From contig JAJCYJ010000282.1 in the NCBI GenBank assembly GCA_029262975.1, positions 1-12,854 on the forward strand: a DNA stretch of 12,854 nucleotides. The letters are read 5' to 3'. This document shows, in pieces, positions 1-7,560 of the stretch. Below the pieces are notes generated by a model. It had not been told where the DNA came from and searched no databases. It was given only the letters and a program-made list of their open reading frames with translations. This stretch comes from Saprospiraceae bacterium. Lineage in GTDB: Bacteria; Bacteroidota; Bacteroidia; Chitinophagales; Saprospiraceae. Each line of letters opens with the position of its first letter. The first letter of the stretch is position 1. The position numbers were made by a program, and so were the translations under genes.

Positions 1-38
1 AAGTTTACATCATCACGTTTAATCGTATTATAGAATGA
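1..38 (+). CDS. possible 3' tail of the upstream gene
   Basis: Frame 3 is open from the left edge and stops with TGA at 36-38. That stop overlaps the coxB ATG (35-37) as an ATGA junction, the same kind of overlap seen between genes elsewhere in this window. In Bacteroidota the gene before coxB is often the last subunit gene of alternative complex III (actF), so that identity is plausible, but the 11 visible residues are too few to recognise. Frames 1 and 2 also stop before coxB (at 31-33 and 20-22), so the choice of frame is an inference. Confidence 0.3.
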   Translation, partial: VYIITFNRIIE

Positions 39-1537
39 TAGGATTTTTGATCATAGGAATTATTATACTTATCGGGATCATTGTGGTCCAGATAGGAAAA
101 GTATCTGAGTTAGCGGCACGCATCAGAGGATATAAAGAAGTAGAACAACAGAGTAATAATAACCAGGCTGTATGGTGTATGGTCTTTATGGTATTATTTC
201 TTGTATTGTGTATCGTTTCGGCTATATACTATAAGAATGATATGATGGGATATGGGCCACATTCTTCTGCTTCTGAGCATGGAGGTAGTATAGATGGCTT
301 ATTTAACATGACGCTGTTTTTCACCGGTATCGTGTTTGTTTTGACACATATTGCTTTGTTTTGGTTTGCTTATAAATATCGTGCCCGGGAGGGAGGTGTA
401 GGCAAATTCTTTGTACATAGTACAAATCTGGAGATTGTTTGGACAGCTGTTCCTGCAGTAGTAATGGTTATACTTGTTACACAAGGATTAGTGGTCTGGA
501 ATGATGTTATGCCTGATGTGAATCCGGATGACGAATATATTGAAGTAGAGGCTACTGGTTATCAGTTTGCCTGGGACATTAGATATCCTGGTCCTGATGG
601 AAAGCTTGGCACAAAACATTATCAATTAATAGCACCTGGTACGAATCCTTTGGGCCAGGATTGGACTGATCCGAAAAACATAGATGATTTTTTACCTACT
701 GACATAGTACTACCTGTAAACAAGAAGGTAAGGGTAAGGATAACTGCCAAAGATGTTTTACATAACTTTTATCTTCCTCACTTCAGGGTTAAAATGGATG
801 CAATTCCAGGATTGCCAACATATTTCATTTTCACACCTATCACAACTACCGAGGAGTATAGGGAAAGATTAAGTGCATATCCTGAATGGCAAATTCCAGC
901 TGACCCTGATGACCCAAGTGGGCCTCAGAGGTGGGAAGTTTTTGAATATGAATTAGCTTGCGCTGAACTCTGCGGAAAAGGACACTACAGCATGAAGCGT
1001 CTTGTCAAGATCGTTTCAGAAGAGGAATATAATACATGGTTAGCGACTCAGGAGTCATTTTACAAGACCAATATCAGAGGTACTGAAGATGACCCGTTGG
1101 GAAGATTACTTGACTATGAGATTGAAGAAAGAACTCAGGAATTAACGACAGATTTTGAATCTGCTTTAATTTTGGATGATCCAGCGGAAGCATCAATAAA
1201 ATTAAAAAATGTATTTTTTGAAACCGGTTCTGCGTCTTTGGAAGACGATTCTAAATATGAGCTGAATAGTCTAGCGTTATTGCTATCAGATTATAATGAT
1301 ATTTCTATTGAAATATCAGGTCACACGGATAATACCGGAGATGATCAAGCTAACCAATTACTTTCTGAGGCAAGAGCACAGGCTGTTTTCGATCATTTAG
1401 TCGCGCAGGGTATAGATGGTGCACGATTACAAGCGGTAGGCTACGGACCTAACAGACCTGCGGATGTAAATGACACGGTTGAAGGGAGGCAGAATAATCG
1501 AAGAATCGAAATGCGCATCATTTCTCAAAATTTTTAA
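35..1537 (+). CDS. coxB: cytochrome c oxidase subunit II fused to an OmpA-like domain
   Basis: This is the CuA-carrying subunit of an aa3-type oxidase; it takes electrons from cytochrome c on the periplasmic side. Hydrophobic helices lie at about residues 2-20, 46-66, 92-115 and 133-155; the extra N-terminal helix is usual in Bacteroidota. The cupredoxin domain has a complete CuA site: His243 (in DVLHNF) and CAELCGKGHYSM, giving Cys309, Glu311, Cys313, His317 and Met320. A roughly 60-residue polar linker leads to an OmpA-C-type domain at about 388-497, with NVFFETGSASL, GHTDNTG, LSEARA and NNRRIE. Asp432 and Arg447 are 15 residues apart, matching the diaminopimelate-binding pair of OmpA proteins. 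Subunit II in this phylum is usually about 340-400 residues, so 500 reflects the fusion. The gene leads the oxidase operon, and coxA starts 11 bases downstream. Confidence 0.95.
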   Translation: MIGFLIIGIIILIGIIVVQIGKVSELAARIRGYKEVEQQSNNNQAVWCMVFMVLFLVLCIVSAIYYKNDMMGYGPHSSASEHGGSIDGLFNMTLFFTGIVFVLTHIALFWFAYKYRAREGGVGKFFVHSTNLEIVWTAVPAVVMVILVTQGLVVWNDVMPDVNPDDEYIEVEATGYQFAWDIRYPGPDGKLGTKHYQLIAPGTNPLGQDWTDPKNIDDFLPTDIVLPVNKKVRVRITAKDVLHNFYLPHFRVKMDAIPGLPTYFIFTPITTTEEYRERLSAYPEWQIPADPDDPSGPQRWEVFEYELACAELCGKGHYSMKRLVKIVSEEEYNTWLATQESFYKTNIRGTEDDPLGRLLDYEIEERTQELTTDFESALILDDPAEASIKLKNVFFETGSASLEDDSKYELNSLALLLSDYNDISIEISGHTDNTGDDQANQLLSEARAQAVFDHLVAQGIDGARLQAVGYGPNRPADVNDTVEGRQNNRRIEMRIISQNF

Positions 1538-1548
1538 AAGTTAAGGAG

Positions 1549-3402
1549 ATGGCAGAAATAGCTAAAACGAACGAAGATATACTAATAGAGGAGCAGGGCT
1601 ATGACGATCATTTTCATGAACATCATGAAGGAGATAAGTATCAGTCAAGCTTTATATTTAAGTATATATTCAGCATGGATCATAAGATCATAGCTCGTCA
1701 GTTTCTAATAACTGGGATGATATGGGCTATAATCGGTGCAGGGATGTCGGTAATATTCCGGTTGCAACTTGGTTTTCCGGACGATAGCCTGGCATGGTTA
1801 AAGCCCTTGCTTGGTAGGTGGATTCAAATGAATGAAGAGACAGGCACAGGATCATTGGATCCACAGTTTTATTATGCTCTTGTCACAATGCACGGAACCA
1901 TAATTGTCTTCTTTGTATTGACAGCTGGACTGAGTGGTACATTCAGTAACTTGTTAATTCCATTGCAATTAGGAGCTCGTGATATGGCATCACCATTCTT
2001 GAATATGTTGTCGTATTGGTTCTTTTTTCTGGCAGGTGTAATTATGTTTTACTCTCTATTCTTGAGTACCGGTCCCTTTTCCGGAGGCTGGACTGCATAT
2101 CCTCCATTGAGCGCCCTGCCACAAGCTTCTTCAGGATCTGGTGCAGGTATGACTTTATGGCTTGTGAGTTTAACGCTATTTGTAGTTTCAGTTCTTTTAG
2201 GAGGTATTAACTACATCACTACCGTATTGAATCTTAGGACTAAAGGTATGAGTCTGTGGAGAATGCCATTAACGATTTGGGCATTCCTTGTTACAGCTAT
2301 AATTGCCTTGCTTTCTTTTCCTGTTTTGGCATCAGGATTCTTCTTGTTGATTGCAGACAGGGGATTAGGAACGAGTTTTTATCTAAGTGATATTTTTGTT
2401 GCTGGACAAGCACTTGATTATACTGGTGGTAGTCCCATATTATTTCAACATTTATTCTGGTTTTTAGGCCATCCCGAAGTATATATAATCATTTTGCCAG
2501 CCATGGGTATTGTCTCAGAGGTGCTTTCTGTTCATGCACGGAAGCCAATATTTGGCTACAAGGCAATGGTTTATTCTATCCTCGCTATTGCATTTTTAAG
2601 CTTTATTGTATGGGCGCATCACATGTTTATGTCTGGTGTGAATCCATTTATTTCCAACTTCTTCGTGATCTTTACTTTGATCATTGCTGTACCGTCCGCC
2701 GTCAAAGTGTTTAACTGGATCACAACGCTGTGGGGTGGAAATATACGGCTGAATAGTCCGATGCTCTTCGCCATCGGATTCGTATCGTTATTTATTTCTG
2801 GAGGATTAACAGGTATCTTCCTGGGCAATTCTGCCATTGATATTCAAATGCACGATACCTATTTTGTGGTTGCCCACTTTCATATTGTAATGGGCGTAGC
2901 TGCCATGTTTGGCATGTTTGCCGGTATCTATCATTGGTATCCCAAGATGTTCGGCAGATTTATGAATGAGACACTTGGCAAACTGCATTTTTGGCTGACT
3001 TTAGTGGGAGCATATGCCATATTCTGGCCGATGCACTATATCGGAATGGCAGGGGTGCCAAGGAGGTATTATCGTTTTGATGGTTTTGATGCATTCGGTC
3101 AGTTTACATCGATGAATCAATTTATAACCATAGCGGCGATTATCGTATTTGCAGCTCAGATTTTATTTGTAGTGAACTTCTTTTGGAGTATTCATAAAGG
3201 AAGAAAAATGGTTACAAAGAATCCATGGGGTGCTACAACACTCGAATGGACGACTCCTATTCAAACGGGACATGGTAACTGGCCAGGAAAAATTCCTACT
3301 GTGCATAGATGGGCATATGATTATGGAAGGGATGGTAGAGAGTTTATATCCCAGATAGAGCCTTTATCAGAAAAGGAAAAAGCTGAAGAAGATCAACATT
3401 GA
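1549..3402 (+). CDS. coxA: cytochrome c oxidase subunit I
   Basis: This is the catalytic subunit of a heme-copper oxygen reductase, which reduces O2 to water and pumps protons across the inner membrane. All redox ligands are visible: heme a His115 (MHGTI) and His445, heme a3 His443 (HDTYFVVAHFH), and CuB His308 with His357-His358 (WAHHM). His308 lies in GHPEVY, with the cross-linked Tyr312. Proton-path residues also fit the A1 type: Asp145 (GARDMASP) for the D channel, Glu310, and Lys386 (SAVKVFNW) for the K channel. The N-terminus is rich in His and acidic residues (around DDHFHEHHEG), common in Bacteroidota CoxA. The length of 617 residues is normal for the group. An AAGGAG directly abuts the ATG with no spacing, so it cannot be a normal Shine-Dalgarno site. 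The stop overlaps the cyoE start by one base. Confidence 0.98.
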   Translation: MAEIAKTNEDILIEEQGYDDHFHEHHEGDKYQSSFIFKYIFSMDHKIIARQFLITGMIWAIIGAGMSVIFRLQLGFPDDSLAWLKPLLGRWIQMNEETGTGSLDPQFYYALVTMHGTIIVFFVLTAGLSGTFSNLLIPLQLGARDMASPFLNMLSYWFFFLAGVIMFYSLFLSTGPFSGGWTAYPPLSALPQASSGSGAGMTLWLVSLTLFVVSVLLGGINYITTVLNLRTKGMSLWRMPLTIWAFLVTAIIALLSFPVLASGFFLLIADRGLGTSFYLSDIFVAGQALDYTGGSPILFQHLFWFLGHPEVYIIILPAMGIVSEVLSVHARKPIFGYKAMVYSILAIAFLSFIVWAHHMFMSGVNPFISNFFVIFTLIIAVPSAVKVFNWITTLWGGNIRLNSPMLFAIGFVSLFISGGLTGIFLGNSAIDIQMHDTYFVVAHFHIVMGVAAMFGMFAGIYHWYPKMFGRFMNETLGKLHFWLTLVGAYAIFWPMHYIGMAGVPRRYYRFDGFDAFGQFTSMNQFITIAAIIVFAAQILFVVNFFWSIHKGRKMVTKNPWGATTLEWTTPIQTGHGNWPGKIPTVHRWAYDYGRDGREFISQIEPLSEKEKAEEDQH

Positions 3403-4301
3403 TGAATAAAACTGCTACAAGTAATATATCGTTCGGACAAATAATCTCAGATTCAATTGGGGATTACCTCATGCTTGTTAAGATGAGATTAACGACACTA
3501 GTAGTCTTTACAGCTATAGCTTCCTACTTAATAGCCTCTGATCTCCAGATGAACGGATTCAGTTTTATGCTTTTAGCGATTGGGGGTTTTGGTGTAGCAG
3601 GTGCATCCAATGCCTTAAATCAGGTTTTGGAAAAGGATTATGACATCCTCATGAAAAGAACACAAAATCGGCCTGTAGCTTCCGGACGGATGACTGTCTC
3701 ACATGCGGTTATGTTTGCGGGACTATTGTGCATGATAGGAATTACTGCACTTGCCGTATTCAATGTTCTGACAGCATTTTTGGGCATGTTGGCCTTTGTG
3801 ACTTATGCTTTTTTATATACACCATTAAAAAGATATTCAAGTGCTGCTGTATTCGTTGGTGCCATTGCTGGTGCCATGCCTATGATGATTGGTGTTGTTG
3901 CCTGGACAGGGACTTTAACCTGGTTAGCCATCGCATTATTCGTAGTTCAGTTTGCGTGGCAATACCCGCATTTTTGGGCAATAGGATTTCTTGGATTCGA
4001 GGATTATAAAAAAGCAGGTTTCAATTTTGTGCCAAGTACCCATGGAGCAATTGACCGTGTTATTGGCATTAGTTCTATCATTTATAGCTCAGTGCTTATC
4101 CTGTTAAGTATTATCATGATGACAATGGGACTGACGGGTATTATTGCTGGATTATTTATGACCTTGCTAGGGATATGCTACCTCGTTTTCGCAATAAAGT
4201 TTTATAGGGATTTTAATATGGATTCGGCTAAAAAACTAATGTTTAGCTCACTGATTTATATTCCCCTTGTCATGTTTGTATTAATCATTGATAAAATCTG
4301 A
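3402..4301 (+). CDS. cyoE: protoheme IX farnesyltransferase (heme O synthase)
   Basis: This UbiA-family membrane enzyme attaches a farnesyl group to heme B to make heme O, the precursor of the heme A used by CoxA. The first Asp-rich active-site loop is clear at residues 73-91, reading NQVLEKDYD followed by MKRTQNRP, with Asp79 and Asp81. The second loop appears as EDYKKAGFNFVP near residue 205. About nine hydrophobic segments fill the 299 residues, the usual size. The chosen start is ATG 3402, which shares its A with the coxA stop (TGATG); a TTG at 3399 would add one residue and is less likely. Its place between coxA and coxC ties cofactor supply to oxidase expression. No ctaA (heme A synthase) gene lies in the window. 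The symbol ctaB is equivalent. Confidence 0.95.
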   Translation: MNKTATSNISFGQIISDSIGDYLMLVKMRLTTLVVFTAIASYLIASDLQMNGFSFMLLAIGGFGVAGASNALNQVLEKDYDILMKRTQNRPVASGRMTVSHAVMFAGLLCMIGITALAVFNVLTAFLGMLAFVTYAFLYTPLKRYSSAAVFVGAIAGAMPMMIGVVAWTGTLTWLAIALFVVQFAWQYPHFWAIGFLGFEDYKKAGFNFVPSTHGAIDRVIGISSIIYSSVLILLSIIMMTMGLTGIIAGLFMTLLGICYLVFAIKFYRDFNMDSAKKLMFSSLIYIPLVMFVLIIDKI

Positions 4302-4305
4302 CAGG

Positions 4306-4887
4306 ATGGACACATTGACACAACGATACGAGCACACCACTAATAAGATACATCCATTAAAGTTCGCTTTATGGATAGGGATGGCCAGCATAACCATGAT
4401 GTTTGGAGCATTTACATCAGCATATGTAGTGAGACAATCTGCCGGAAATTGGTTAGAATTTGAACTGCCTCATATTTTCTTTTTGAGTACAATTGTATTG
4501 CTGGTTTCAAGTTTGATTCTGCATTCATCATACAAGTCATTCCTTAGTGGAAAAGAAAGTAAGTATAAATTATTACTGCTTACCAGTTTTGTATTTGGTC
4601 TGGCATTCCTTGTTCTGCAATACCAGGGATGGATGGCCTTATTTTCAATTGGTATAGACCTCAAAGGGAACCCTTCAGGTTCGTTTTTATATGTGTTGAC
4701 CGGGATTCACGCCTTACATGTTTTAGGTGGATTGGCAGCTTTGGTTGTCGGAATATTAACGGCATATACTAGAAAATATAAAGTAACAGAGAGACGAAAA
4801 ATAAACTTTGAATTAACGCTGCAGTACTGGCATTTTGTTGACATACTGTGGGTTTATTTATTGATCTTCTTATACATAAGTAGATAA
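4306..4887 (+). CDS. coxC: cytochrome c oxidase subunit III, short form
   Basis: Subunit III of the heme-copper oxidase packs against CoxA and stabilises proton pumping. The 193 residues form about five membrane helices. Family hallmarks are the HALHVLGG segment and the C-terminal YWHFVDILWVYL motif. The start chosen is ATG 4306, four bases after the cyoE stop; an upstream TTG at 4288 lies inside cyoE and is unlikely. A second, longer subunit III gene follows after four bases. Two tandem subunit III genes are usual in Bacteroidota oxidase operons, with both products presumably in one complex, although which one plays the classical role cannot be told from sequence. Confidence 0.93.
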   Translation: MDTLTQRYEHTTNKIHPLKFALWIGMASITMMFGAFTSAYVVRQSAGNWLEFELPHIFFLSTIVLLVSSLILHSSYKSFLSGKESKYKLLLLTSFVFGLAFLVLQYQGWMALFSIGIDLKGNPSGSFLYVLTGIHALHVLGGLAALVVGILTAYTRKYKVTERRKINFELTLQYWHFVDILWVYLLIFLYISR

Positions 4888-4891
4888 TCAA

Positions 4892-5749
4892 ATGGCAACA
4901 GACACTTTAAAACATACGGAAGTTGACCATCAGAATGACGATGGTTCCTGGGATGGCGCTTCGGAGCCATTCAAAGCGAGCTATGGCAAGTTGATGATGT
5001 GGTATTTCCTGCTTTCGGATGCATTTACATTCGCGGGATTTCTTATCTCCTATGGAGCTTTAAGAATGAGCAGCCCTTCGTGGCCAGTACCTGATTTTGT
5101 ATTTAGCACTTTCCCCGGGGGCATTCATCATGCACCACTCTTATTCGTAACCTTGATGACGTTTATTTTACTTGCAAGCTCTTTTACTATGGTAAGAGCT
5201 GTACAAGAAGGTCATCAGGAGAACAAGAAAGGTGTAACCTTTTGGATGATTCTGACAATTGTAGGTGGGTTAGGATTCCTCGGTTGTCAGGCATGGGAAT
5301 GGAATACACTAATCGGAGGAGAAAGCGTGTCTTATCATACTAATCCTTTTGGTACTCATACCGAATCGGGCGTTTATCTCGCAGGAGATGGTCATGATAT
5401 TGAAGAAGGAGATACATTCGTTCCGGGTGATTCTTATCTGATACATAAACATGATGGTGAATGGGGAAATCTACCATATCAAGTGACTGATGGTCCAGAT
5501 ACAGGAGAGATAAAAGAAATGGAATTTGGCCCACGGGCTTTTGGGGCGCTCTTCTTTTTTATTACAGGTTTTCATGGTTTCCACGTTTTCTCCGGTGTCA
5601 TATTTCTGATCATAATAATGGTCAATGTGATATCGGGTCTGTATGAAGAACGGCGAAACGGATATGAAATGGTTGAAAAAATAGGCCTCTATTGGCATTT
5701 TGTAGACCTCGTATGGGTATTTGTTTTCCTTGTATTTTATCTGCTATAA
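4892..5749 (+). CDS. coxC: cytochrome c oxidase subunit III, long form with insert
   Basis: This is a second heme-copper oxidase subunit III. Membrane helices flank the conserved FHGFHVFSG (about 227-235) and YWHFVDLVWVF (about 267-277) motifs. The protein has 285 residues, against 193 for its neighbour. The difference is a hydrophilic, acidic, Gly- and His-containing insert at about residues 141-213, between the helix ending in GCQAWEW and the FHGFH helix, plus a polar N-terminal stretch of about 30 residues. The insert lies where a short loop is expected. Similar inserted forms occur in other Bacteroidota, where their job is not established as far as I know. ATG 4892 follows the previous stop closely, and coxD follows 18 bases downstream. 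Confidence 0.93.
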   Translation: MATDTLKHTEVDHQNDDGSWDGASEPFKASYGKLMMWYFLLSDAFTFAGFLISYGALRMSSPSWPVPDFVFSTFPGGIHHAPLLFVTLMTFILLASSFTMVRAVQEGHQENKKGVTFWMILTIVGGLGFLGCQAWEWNTLIGGESVSYHTNPFGTHTESGVYLAGDGHDIEEGDTFVPGDSYLIHKHDGEWGNLPYQVTDGPDTGEIKEMEFGPRAFGALFFFITGFHGFHVFSGVIFLIIIMVNVISGLYEERRNGYEMVEKIGLYWHFVDLVWVFVFLVFYLL

Positions 5750-5767
5750 TATTAAACTTACTAAGTA

Positions 5768-6178
5768 ATGGCACACGATTACGAAACGTCTAAAAAATTA
5801 GCCCTCAAGATTATTACAATCCTGGGTGTAATTACGCTTGTAGAAGTTGCATTTGCCCTTTTGGGTAAAGGGTATATCATAGATGGCTTTCATATCACCG
5901 CGTGGATAATGGGCATTCTAATGATAGCTTTTAGTGCTGCTAAGGCTTATTTAATTATCTATGAATTCATGCATATGAAGTATGAAGTTCCCGGATTGGT
6001 AAAGTCTGTTTTACTTCCGACCTTTCTACTGGTGTGGGGTATCATTGCTTTCCTTTATGAAGGCAATGACTGGGGTAATCGCAGAGATCTGATCGAAAAT
6101 AAAAATGACGAAAAACGATTTGAGCAGCCCGCTGAAACAGGAATGATCTACGAAATAAAAGAAATAGATTTATATTAA
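5768..6178 (+). CDS. coxD: cytochrome c oxidase subunit IV (prokaryotic type)
   Basis: This small membrane subunit of the aa3-type oxidase probably helps assembly or stability. The 136 residues begin with a short cytoplasmic stretch, followed by three hydrophobic helices at about 12-33, 41-66 and 75-97. The second contains the family-like segment AKAYLIIYEFMHM. A polar C-terminal tail of about 38 residues, rich in Asp, Glu, Asn and Lys, is longer than in many homologues. Identification rests on the AKAY..FMHM pattern together with its position as last gene of the cox set. An intrinsic terminator starts two bases after the stop, so this gene closes the oxidase operon. Confidence 0.85.
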   Translation: MAHDYETSKKLALKIITILGVITLVEVAFALLGKGYIIDGFHITAWIMGILMIAFSAAKAYLIIYEFMHMKYEVPGLVKSVLLPTFLLVWGIIAFLYEGNDWGNRRDLIENKNDEKRFEQPAETGMIYEIKEIDLY

Positions 6179-6180
6179 TC

Positions 6181-6206
6181 AAAAGGCGGGTCATCCGCCT
6201 TTTTTT
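6181..6206 (+). terminator. intrinsic terminator after coxD
   Basis: AAAAGGCGG (6181-6189) pairs perfectly with CCGCCTTTT (6195-6203) around a GTCAT loop, and the T run continues to 6206. It sits immediately after the coxD stop on the operon strand. It should end or attenuate the cox transcript before the SCO-like gene. Confidence 0.9.
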
Positions 6207-6223
6207 ATAGACTCAATTAATTG

Positions 6224-6763
6224 ATGGTTCAGAACGGTCAAAATTCTCGTATGAAACCTAAGGTAATGATTTCGGCTATAGCCGTGGCTGTAGTTTTATG
6301 TGTTGCCCCGATTGGATCGTATCTTTTTCTCAAAGGCGGATTTCAATACAGATTGGAATCCCTGAACCAATTGGTTCCAAAAGATATAGATCCAGAACTA
6401 CAAATGCTTATTTCAGAGTACGCACCATTCAAAGGAAATGCGAGATTAATTCATGTCCCTGGTACATCAGAAAAGGAAGAGTTGAGTGTGCTCGATGATA
6501 TTGATGACCAAATAGTTGACCGCGAAAGATTTGACATTTATTCTTTCAGTGCCAATACATTTACACATAAACACAAGGTAGACTTTGTCAAAGCACCTGC
6601 TTTTATTAATCAATATCAGTTCGTCCTGATCGATACGTCTAATCAGGTAAGGGGTGTTTACCCTTTTGGAGAAGATATTAGAAAAGAGATAATCCGACAT
6701 CTGTCTGTAGTTTTACCAATGCCAAGACAAAAGACTATTACCCTCAAACGAGATAAGCAATAA
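6224..6763 (+). CDS. SCO1-like membrane protein lacking the copper ligands
   Basis: The position is that of the SCO copper-chaperone gene in Bacteroidota, between coxD and the DUF420 gene. The layout also fits: an N-terminal membrane anchor at residues 14-36, then a periplasmic domain. The C-terminal part (about 132-165) resembles the end of the SCO thioredoxin fold, with FVLIDTSNQVRGVYPF in place of the usual F-LID--G-IRG-Y pattern. The CxxxC motif is missing: the only cysteine is Cys26 in the membrane helix. The third ligand, a His just before the FxLID strand in SCO proteins, is replaced by Asn129/Gln130. It therefore cannot be a normal copper donor and may have a structural or regulatory role in assembly. 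The 179 residues are somewhat short for the family. ATG 6251 is an alternative start, leaving a classic MKPK anchor. The SCO link is inference. Confidence 0.65.
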   Translation: MVQNGQNSRMKPKVMISAIAVAVVLCVAPIGSYLFLKGGFQYRLESLNQLVPKDIDPELQMLISEYAPFKGNARLIHVPGTSEKEELSVLDDIDDQIVDRERFDIYSFSANTFTHKHKVDFVKAPAFINQYQFVLIDTSNQVRGVYPFGEDIRKEIIRHLSVVLPMPRQKTITLKRDKQ

Positions 6764-6766
6764 ACG

Positions 6767-7309
6767 ATGAAAAACCAGGTAGTACCTCCCAATTTAGAAC
6801 TTGAGAAAAAACTTAATAAATGGGCCTGGATTCTATCTATAGCAGTTTTTTTAGTTGTTGTGTCGATGAGAAGGATTAAGATTGATACGAGTATTGATTT
6901 TGGATTCCTGCCTTCTTTTCATGCTACGCTTAATGCACTGGCAGCAGTCTGTCTGATAGCAGCACTTCTTGCTATTAAGAGAGGTATGGCAAATTTGCAT
7001 CGAAAACTGACTACTACGGCACTGATACTTAGCGTACTCTTTCTGATCTCCTATGTAACTTATCACGTCACAACCCCTGAGACATCATTCTGCGGGGTTG
7101 GCCCCATCAGGTACGTATATTTCTTCATGTTAATTACGCATGTCGTATTGGCTGCGGTTATTTTACCTTTTATTTTGTTTACTTATATCAGGGCTTATAC
7201 CAACCAGTTTGACCGACATAAACGCATGGCGAAATGGGTTTTTCCCTTATGGCTGTATGTGACCATTACAGGGCCTGTTCTTTATTTAATGCTGTCGCCG
7301 TGTTACTAG
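6767..7309 (+). CDS. DUF420 membrane protein, CtaM/YozB-like
   Basis: This is a polytopic inner-membrane protein of the DUF420 family. The Firmicutes member CtaM is known to be needed for activity of a heme-A oxidase; a similar assembly role here is inferred from family and location. About five hydrophobic segments are visible. Conserved-looking histidines lie at 52 (in SFHATLNA), 78 (ANLHRK), 100 (YVTYH), 125 (LITH) and 151 (RHKRMAKW). The C-terminal WLYVTITG segment is also typical. The length of 180 residues is normal. It starts three bases after the SCO-like stop, so the two genes are surely cotranscribed, and it ends 357 bases before the next gene. Confidence 0.88.
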   Translation: MKNQVVPPNLELEKKLNKWAWILSIAVFLVVVSMRRIKIDTSIDFGFLPSFHATLNALAAVCLIAALLAIKRGMANLHRKLTTTALILSVLFLISYVTYHVTTPETSFCGVGPIRYVYFFMLITHVVLAAVILPFILFTYIRAYTNQFDRHKRMAKWVFPLWLYVTITGPVLYLMLSPCY

Positions 7310-7394
7310 CATCCTCATATTGATCCGATACTTTTTCTTGAATCTTGATCATTTTGGCAGTCAATTACTATATAGGAATTTCATCCTCATTAAC

Positions 7395-7473
7395 CAGAGT
7401 TTAGTGCACTTCACTTATGCACTTTAGGCTGCGAGGGGTGTAACCTATCAACAGCCGTAGACTCTAAACTTTG
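7395..7473. ncRNA. possible structured RNA, three-way junction
   Basis: A 10-base outer stem pairs 7395-7404 (CAGAGTTTAG) with 7464-7473 (CTAAACTTTG), with a single G-U pair if read on the plus strand. Nested inside are a hairpin 7405-7408/7418-7421 (TGCA/TGCA; the GTGCA/TGCAC pairing can extend it by competing for base 7404) and a second one, 7427-7431/7452-7456 (GGCTG/CAGCC). The arrangement closes a three-way junction of about 79 bases in a gene-free region. Strand, expression and family are unknown; no riboswitch or ribozyme core was recognised. Confidence 0.3.
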
Positions 7474-7560
7474 CATAACGTTTAGAAACAATCTAGGTTG
7501 GTGGCACTTTTGATCAATTGGAAAATGTAGACATCCGGAGTTTGATTTGTTGATTTGATC

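Noticed and set aside
1543..1548. AAGGAG as a Shine-Dalgarno site for coxA
   Set aside because: It touches the ATG with no spacer, so it cannot pair usefully with the ribosome. Bacteroidota rarely rely on such sites.
7310..7390. CATCCTCAT direct repeats as attachment sites of a mobile element
   Set aside because: They are only nine bases long and 72 bases apart, with no integrase, transposase or inserted gene between them.
7427..7473. Minus-strand likeness to the 3' end of 23S rRNA (GTTGATAGG and flanking bases)
   Set aside because: The exact core shared with my memory of the 23S 3' end is only about nine bases, and the flanks diverge. A chance match is quite possible and no rRNA gene context exists.
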